DNA of 10,671 bases, taken from positions 1 to 10,671 of the forward strand of contig CANNNB010000068.1 in assembly GCA_947505995.1 (NCBI GenBank), given 5' to 3'. This document shows positions 7,689 to 10,671 of the stretch, in pieces (within the stretch, counting starts at the first letter, position 1; every line of letters begins with the position of its first letter). Made by a program: the position numbers and the translations under genes. Source of the stretch: Comamonadaceae bacterium. Lineage in GTDB: Bacteria; Pseudomonadota; Gammaproteobacteria; Burkholderiales; Burkholderiaceae. The notes beneath the pieces are model-generated. The model did not search any database. It saw only the letters and a list, made by a program, of their open reading frames with translations, and was not told the DNA's origin.

Positions 7689-7710
7689 AGAACATTGAAG
7701 CCCACTGAAG
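7684..7710 (+). repeat. Three 7-base repeats at 10-base period ending trhO
   Basis: ATTGAAG at 7684-7690, ATTGAAG at 7694-7700 and ACTGAAG at 7704-7710 recur every 10 bases. The first contains the trhO stop TGA (7686-7688); the next TGAs at 7696 and 7706 fall in the two other frames. The region between here and the convergent flavodoxin gene also has a weak five-base stem (AGCCC 7699-7703 with GGGCT 7710-7714). I see no strong terminator. Confidence 0.5.
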
Positions 7711-7755
7711 GGCTCCAAAATTTCATGTTTAGCAGCCAAGCAGACTGCACATAAT

Positions 7756-8289
7756 TTAACTGCGTAATTTAGTAGCCACTGCAGCCACGCGCTCACCATA
7801 GGCTTTGGCAGTGTCCAAATCGCCTTGTGGAATTTCTTCCGCGGGGCTTGAAGGACCTACTTGCGCCATCACGCCCGAGTTGGAACCAATGCGGTTCAAA
7901 GTGCCATTGTTCATTGAAGGCTGACCCACCCAAATCATGGCTTGCTGCATGGCCAATGTAATGAAATACTGAATGGTCGAAAGCTTGTCACCGCTGGGGC
8001 TGGCAGAAATGGTGAAACCACCGGCCACTTTGTCTTTCCAAGCTGAGGTAAACCAACGCTTAGAGGATGCATCGGCAAATTTCTTGAACTGCCAAGAGGC
8101 CATGCCCATGTAAGTGGGCGAGCCAAAGATGATGGCGTCGGCAGCATCCAAGGCTTCCCAATCGGAATCGGTGATATTGCCATCGGCATCAATGGCAATC
8201 AGTGCTGCATTGGCGCCTTGTGCCACAAACTGCGCCACGCGCTGTGTATGGCCATAACCTGAGTGATAAATGACGACTGTTTGAGTCAT
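7756..8289 (-). CDS. Flavodoxin family protein, WrbA-like (possible NAD(P)H:quinone oxidoreductase)
   Basis: This encodes a 177-residue flavodoxin-fold protein. The phosphate-binding loop for FMN is SGYGHT at residues 10-15, right after the first strand (TVVIYH). The second flavin loop is FGSPTYMG at about 55-62, very like WrbA. A third block (FTISASPSGDK) and the C-terminal helix (DTAKAYGERVAAVATKL) also fit. It is shorter than WrbA (198 residues) because it lacks most of the segment between the second strand and the GSPT loop. WrbA proteins reduce quinones with NAD(P)H through FMN in two-electron steps that avoid semiquinones; that activity is inferred here. AGGA lies nine bases before the ATG. 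It follows the pirin gene by 26 bases on the same strand, probably as one transcript, and is convergent with trhO. Confidence 0.85.
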   Translation of the reverse strand: MTQTVVIYHSGYGHTQRVAQFVAQGANAALIAIDADGNITDSDWEALDAADAIIFGSPTYMGMASWQFKKFADASSKRWFTSAWKDKVAGGFTISASPSGDKLSTIQYFITLAMQQAMIWVGQPSMNNGTLNRIGSNSGVMAQVGPSSPAEEIPQGDLDTAKAYGERVAAVATKLRS

Positions 8290-8315
8290 GATAATTTTCC
8301 TAAAAGTAACAAAAA

Positions 8316-9020
8316 TTAATTGGAAGCCAAGTCAAAAACCAAGACCTCGGCATCGACGCCATGGGTCAGTTCAAGATTCGTTTCGGCTTGAATGAGCGCA
8401 GCATCGCCACCCTTCAAAGCTTGCCCATTCACTTGCAATTCGCCGCGAACAAGGTGCACATAAGCTTTGCGCGCAGGGTTCAATGCAATGGCAGCACGCT
8501 CGGCGCCATCCAACAAGCCGGCATACAAAGTGGCATTGGCAGAAATCTTCACAGCATCACCTTCGCCCTCCGGCGATGCCACCACCTTCAAGACGCCGCG
8601 CTTGCTGGCTTGTGGCACTGTCTTTTGCTCATAGCCCGGCTCAATACCCAGCTCATTGGGCAAAATCCATATTTGAAAAAAGTGAGTGGCCAGTCCCTCT
8701 GCATGGTTGAACTCGCTGTGCATCACGCCTTTGCCTGCACTCATGCGTTGGACATCGCCCGGGGGAATGCCTTTGACGTTGCCCATGTTGTCCTTGTGGG
8801 CCAAGTTGCCAGACAACACATAACTGATGATTTCCATGTCCTTGTGACCATGGGTACCAAAGCCTGTTCCGGGTGCAATGCGGTCTTCGTTGATCACACG
8901 CAAGTTGCCCCAACCCATGAAAGCAGGGTCGTAATACCCTGCGAATGAAAAACTGTGAAAGGACTTAAGCCAGCCATGGTCAGCATAACCACGCTCAGCG
9001 GAGCGGCGTATTTGGATCAT
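8316..9020 (-). CDS. Pirin family protein (YhhW-like)
   Basis: This encodes a 234-residue bicupin of the pirin family, about the length of E. coli YhhW (231). The metal ligands are all present: His57 and His59 in GTHGHKDMEI, and His101 and Glu103 in GVMHSEFNHAEG, at the same numbers as in YhhW. The N-terminal blocks HGWLKSFHSFSFAGYYDP and WGNLRVINEDRI are typical of the family. YhhW-type pirins show quercetin 2,3-dioxygenase activity in vitro; the natural role is uncertain and is often linked to redox stress. AAGG six bases before the ATG supports the start. It is the first gene of a likely pirin-flavodoxin transcript and is divergent from a LysR regulator, which makes it the obvious target of that regulator. 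Confidence 0.93.
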   Translation of the reverse strand: MIQIRRSAERGYADHGWLKSFHSFSFAGYYDPAFMGWGNLRVINEDRIAPGTGFGTHGHKDMEIISYVLSGNLAHKDNMGNVKGIPPGDVQRMSAGKGVMHSEFNHAEGLATHFFQIWILPNELGIEPGYEQKTVPQASKRGVLKVVASPEGEGDAVKISANATLYAGLLDGAERAAIALNPARKAYVHLVRGELQVNGQALKGGDAALIQAETNLELTHGVDAEVLVFDLASN

Positions 9021-9104
9021 TGAGTGCCTTGCACTTTGGAAAATTCGATGGCTGAACTTTAAATTGCAATGGTTTCAACATAGATGTAAATTTTTGTTGT
9101 TATC

Positions 9105-9121
9105 ATTCAAATTATTTGAAT
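9105..9121. promoter_or_regulatory. Candidate LysR-type operator in the pirin/lysR gap
   Basis: ATTCAAA (9105-9111) and TTTGAAT (9115-9121) form a perfect 7-base dyad around TTA. It contains a T-N11-A arrangement (T9107, A9119), the general form of a LysR-type binding site. It lies in the AT-rich 106-base gap between the divergent pirin and regulator genes, ending five bases before the regulator's ATG, where binding could block its own expression. I see no strong promoter; TTGCAA (9064-9069) and TAAATT (9087-9092), 17 bases apart, are a weak candidate for the regulator. Confidence 0.4.
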
Positions 9122-9126
9122 TAAAA

Positions 9127-10071
9127 ATGCCAACCCCCTCTCGCGACCAACTTACCCCCGATGCCCTTAGCATGCTGCTGGCCATTGAAGAGACGGGCAG
9201 TTTCGCGGCTGCTGCCAGGCAACGCGGCTTGGTTCCCAGCGCGCTCACCTACCGAATCAGACAAATTGAGGATGCATTGGATGTGCTGCTGTTTGACAGA
9301 AGCAGCCGACAAGCCAAGCCTACTGAAGCTGGCAAGGAATTGCTCAGAGAGGCCAAACGCCTGCTTCAAGACGTGGACGCGCTGGCCAACCGCGTGAAGC
9401 GTGTAGCCACAGGTTGGGAGCCAGTTTTCACGGTGGCCGTTGACAGCATCATTTCTAGGTCGGTGGTCATGGAATTGTGCGAAGGCTTTCTGGCAAAGAG
9501 CCCTCCCACAAGGCTGCGAATTCGTTACGAAACCCTCTCGGGTACCTTGGCAGCACTCAAATCAGGTCAAGCTGATTTGGCCATTGGCGTCTTCATGACC
9601 TCCGCCAGCCATGCTGAACTCTTGCATCAAAGCTTGGGGCAAGTCAGTTTTGTCTATGCCGTTGCGCCGCACCACCCTCTGGCCAATGCGCCTGAACCTC
9701 TTAGCGACGCACTGATTCAGCAATACCGCGCAGTGGCAGTGGCCGACTCTGTACCGCGCGGCGAAGGGGTCACGATTGGCCTGTTGGGCGGTCAAGACGT
9801 TTTGACCGTACCCGACATGCCCAGCAAATTGGAAGCACAACTCAGAGGCTTGGGCGGCGGGTTCTTGCCCGAAAGCTTGGCCAAACCTTATTTGGACACT
9901 GGCCGCCTGGTGGCCAAAAAAGTCAGCCGCGTCCAGCGCATCAGTCCTGTTGAATATGCTTGGCGAAATCCCCATGGTAAAAATATCGGTCATGCATTAA
10001 GTTGGTGGTTATTGCAGTTGAATCAAGACCGAACCAAACAAGCATTGCTCCAACCCCATCATCGCGTGTAG
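9127..10071 (+). CDS. LysR family transcriptional regulator, YhaJ-like
   Basis: This encodes a 314-residue LysR-type regulator. The winged helix-turn-helix spans about residues 12-70, with AIEETGSFAAAARQRG, VPSALTYRIRQIEDAL and LLFDRSSRQAKPTEAG. The effector domain runs from about residue 95 to 300, including APHHPLANAPEPL, YRAVAVADS and GLGGGFLP. From memory the pattern matches E. coli YhaJ, which sits beside the pirin gene yhaK and is reported to activate genes in response to dinitrotoluene-derived or quinone-like compounds. The frame is open back to 9064, but those 21 residues are hydrophobic and AT-rich promoter-like DNA, so I take ATG 9127. No clear Shine-Dalgarno is visible. It is divergent from pirin-flavodoxin, and the next gene starts nine bases after its stop. 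Confidence 0.9.
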   Translation: MPTPSRDQLTPDALSMLLAIEETGSFAAAARQRGLVPSALTYRIRQIEDALDVLLFDRSSRQAKPTEAGKELLREAKRLLQDVDALANRVKRVATGWEPVFTVAVDSIISRSVVMELCEGFLAKSPPTRLRIRYETLSGTLAALKSGQADLAIGVFMTSASHAELLHQSLGQVSFVYAVAPHHPLANAPEPLSDALIQQYRAVAVADSVPRGEGVTIGLLGGQDVLTVPDMPSKLEAQLRGLGGGFLPESLAKPYLDTGRLVAKKVSRVQRISPVEYAWRNPHGKNIGHALSWWLLQLNQDRTKQALLQPHHRV

Positions 10072-10080
10072 AGTAGCCCC

Positions 10081-10671
10081 ATGACAAAAACAAACAATCA
10101 GACAAAACCAGTTCAAAATTTTGCCATCATTGGTGCAGGTATGGCGGGCATTGCCTGCGCGCGCACCCTGATGCAAGCCGGTCACCGCGTAACCGTTTTC
10201 GAAAAAAGCAAAGAAGCCAGCGGCCGAATCGCCACACGCTCTTCCAACTACGGCAGCTTCGATCATGGCGCGCAATATTTCACAGTACGCGACTCGCGCT
10301 TTGCGCAAGCTCTGGCCACCACGCCCAATATTTGCAAACCTTGGAGCGCCAATGCCGTTCGTGTTTTGGACGCCATGGGCCGCGTCGTAGAAGCTGCACG
10401 CAACACCCACGACAAGCATTGGGTGGCAACGCCCGGCATGAACGCATTGGTCAGAGCTTGGGCTCAGCCTTTGGTGCAGACCGATACCATTCACTTTGAA
10501 TCGAAGGTGTTCAAAATTGAACGTGACACCTTGCACCCCGATCTCTGGCAACTTCAAAGTGAAGAACCCGAGGGTGCTCAGTCGGTGTTCAGCGGATTTG
10601 ACCAAGTCTTATTGGCCATCCCTTCTGATCAGGCCATTGACCTGTTGCGCACCTCCAAAATCAAAATGGAA
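10081..10671 (+). CDS. FAD-dependent oxidoreductase, renalase/amine-oxidase-like, N-terminal part
   Basis: An open frame runs from ATG 10081 to the window edge (197 codons, no stop). Residues 14-23 (FAIIGAGMAG) carry the dinucleotide-binding GxGxxG motif at 18-23, and Glu41 in VTVFEKSKEASGR is the usual ligand of the FAD ribose. GRIATRSS and YGSFDHGAQYFTVRD follow, matching the NAD(P)/FAD-dependent oxidoreductases related to renalase and amine oxidases. HWVATPGMNALVRAWA and the later VLLAIPSDQA also fit. The substrate is unknown. It starts only nine bases after the LysR stop, so the two are probably co-transcribed. No good Shine-Dalgarno is seen. The C-terminal half lies outside the window. 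Confidence 0.88.
   Translation, partial: MTKTNNQTKPVQNFAIIGAGMAGIACARTLMQAGHRVTVFEKSKEASGRIATRSSNYGSFDHGAQYFTVRDSRFAQALATTPNICKPWSANAVRVLDAMGRVVEAARNTHDKHWVATPGMNALVRAWAQPLVQTDTIHFESKVFKIERDTLHPDLWQLQSEEPEGAQSVFSGFDQVLLAIPSDQAIDLLRTSKIKME

Noticed and set aside
7699..7714. Stem AGCCC/GGGCT as a terminator between trhO and the flavodoxin gene
   Set aside because: Only five base pairs and no proper T-run on either strand; too weak to call.
8361..8948. 195-codon + strand open frame
   Set aside because: It is antisense to the pirin gene, whose four metal ligands are all in place.
9064..9126. Upstream extension of the LysR reading frame by 21 codons
   Set aside because: The residues are unlike LysR N termini and the DNA is AT-rich promoter-like sequence containing the candidate operator.
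10009..10605. 198-codon open frame on the - strand at the right end
   Set aside because: The + strand frame from 10081 encodes a clear FAD-binding protein with GxGxxG, so this is its antisense shadow.

Overview
The window reads as a chromosomal segment of a betaproteobacterium, most likely Burkholderiales and close to Comamonadaceae. This rests on protein style (DnaE, TolA, YbgC and TrhO variants), the ribH-nusB order and a moderate GC content; I could not run a search. Coding density is high, no intergenic stretch exceeds 300 bases, and I see no tRNA, rRNA, CRISPR array or insertion-sequence transposase.

Left part (1-3351, + strand): the 3' end of ribH, then nusB, ybgC, tolQ, tolR and tolA. 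The first four genes are chained by three successive 4-base ATGA overlaps. This looks like one operon joining riboflavin synthesis, transcription antitermination and the Tol envelope machine (TolQ/TolR motor plus the TolA trans-periplasmic rod). The usual downstream partners tolB and pal are absent here. Instead tolA runs tail to tail into dnaE.

Centre (3350-6933): the tolA/dnaE junction is a 56-base perfect palindrome that overlaps both stop codons. dnaE (- strand) encodes a full-length replicative DNA polymerase III alpha subunit. It is divergent from trhO, a rhodanese-type tRNA U34 hydroxylase. The 45 bases between them hold a 9-base inverted repeat with a TACAAT on each strand, so two back-to-back, possibly leaderless, promoters are plausible.

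Right part (7756-10671): a redox/stress locus. A pirin gene and a WrbA-like flavodoxin gene lie on the - strand. They are divergent from a YhaJ-like LysR regulator, which is followed after 9 bases by a FAD-dependent, renalase/amine-oxidase-like oxidoreductase cut by the window edge. A dyad with LysR-box form sits just before the regulator's start. The natural reading is a regulator controlling its divergent neighbours in response to quinones or similar electrophiles, but this is inference.

Most of the window is ordinary housekeeping sequence. The items most worth a second look are the palindrome, the symmetric dnaE/trhO promoter region, the missing tolB-pal and the LysR/pirin/flavodoxin/FAD locus. 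I do not see clear evidence of a wholly new system.
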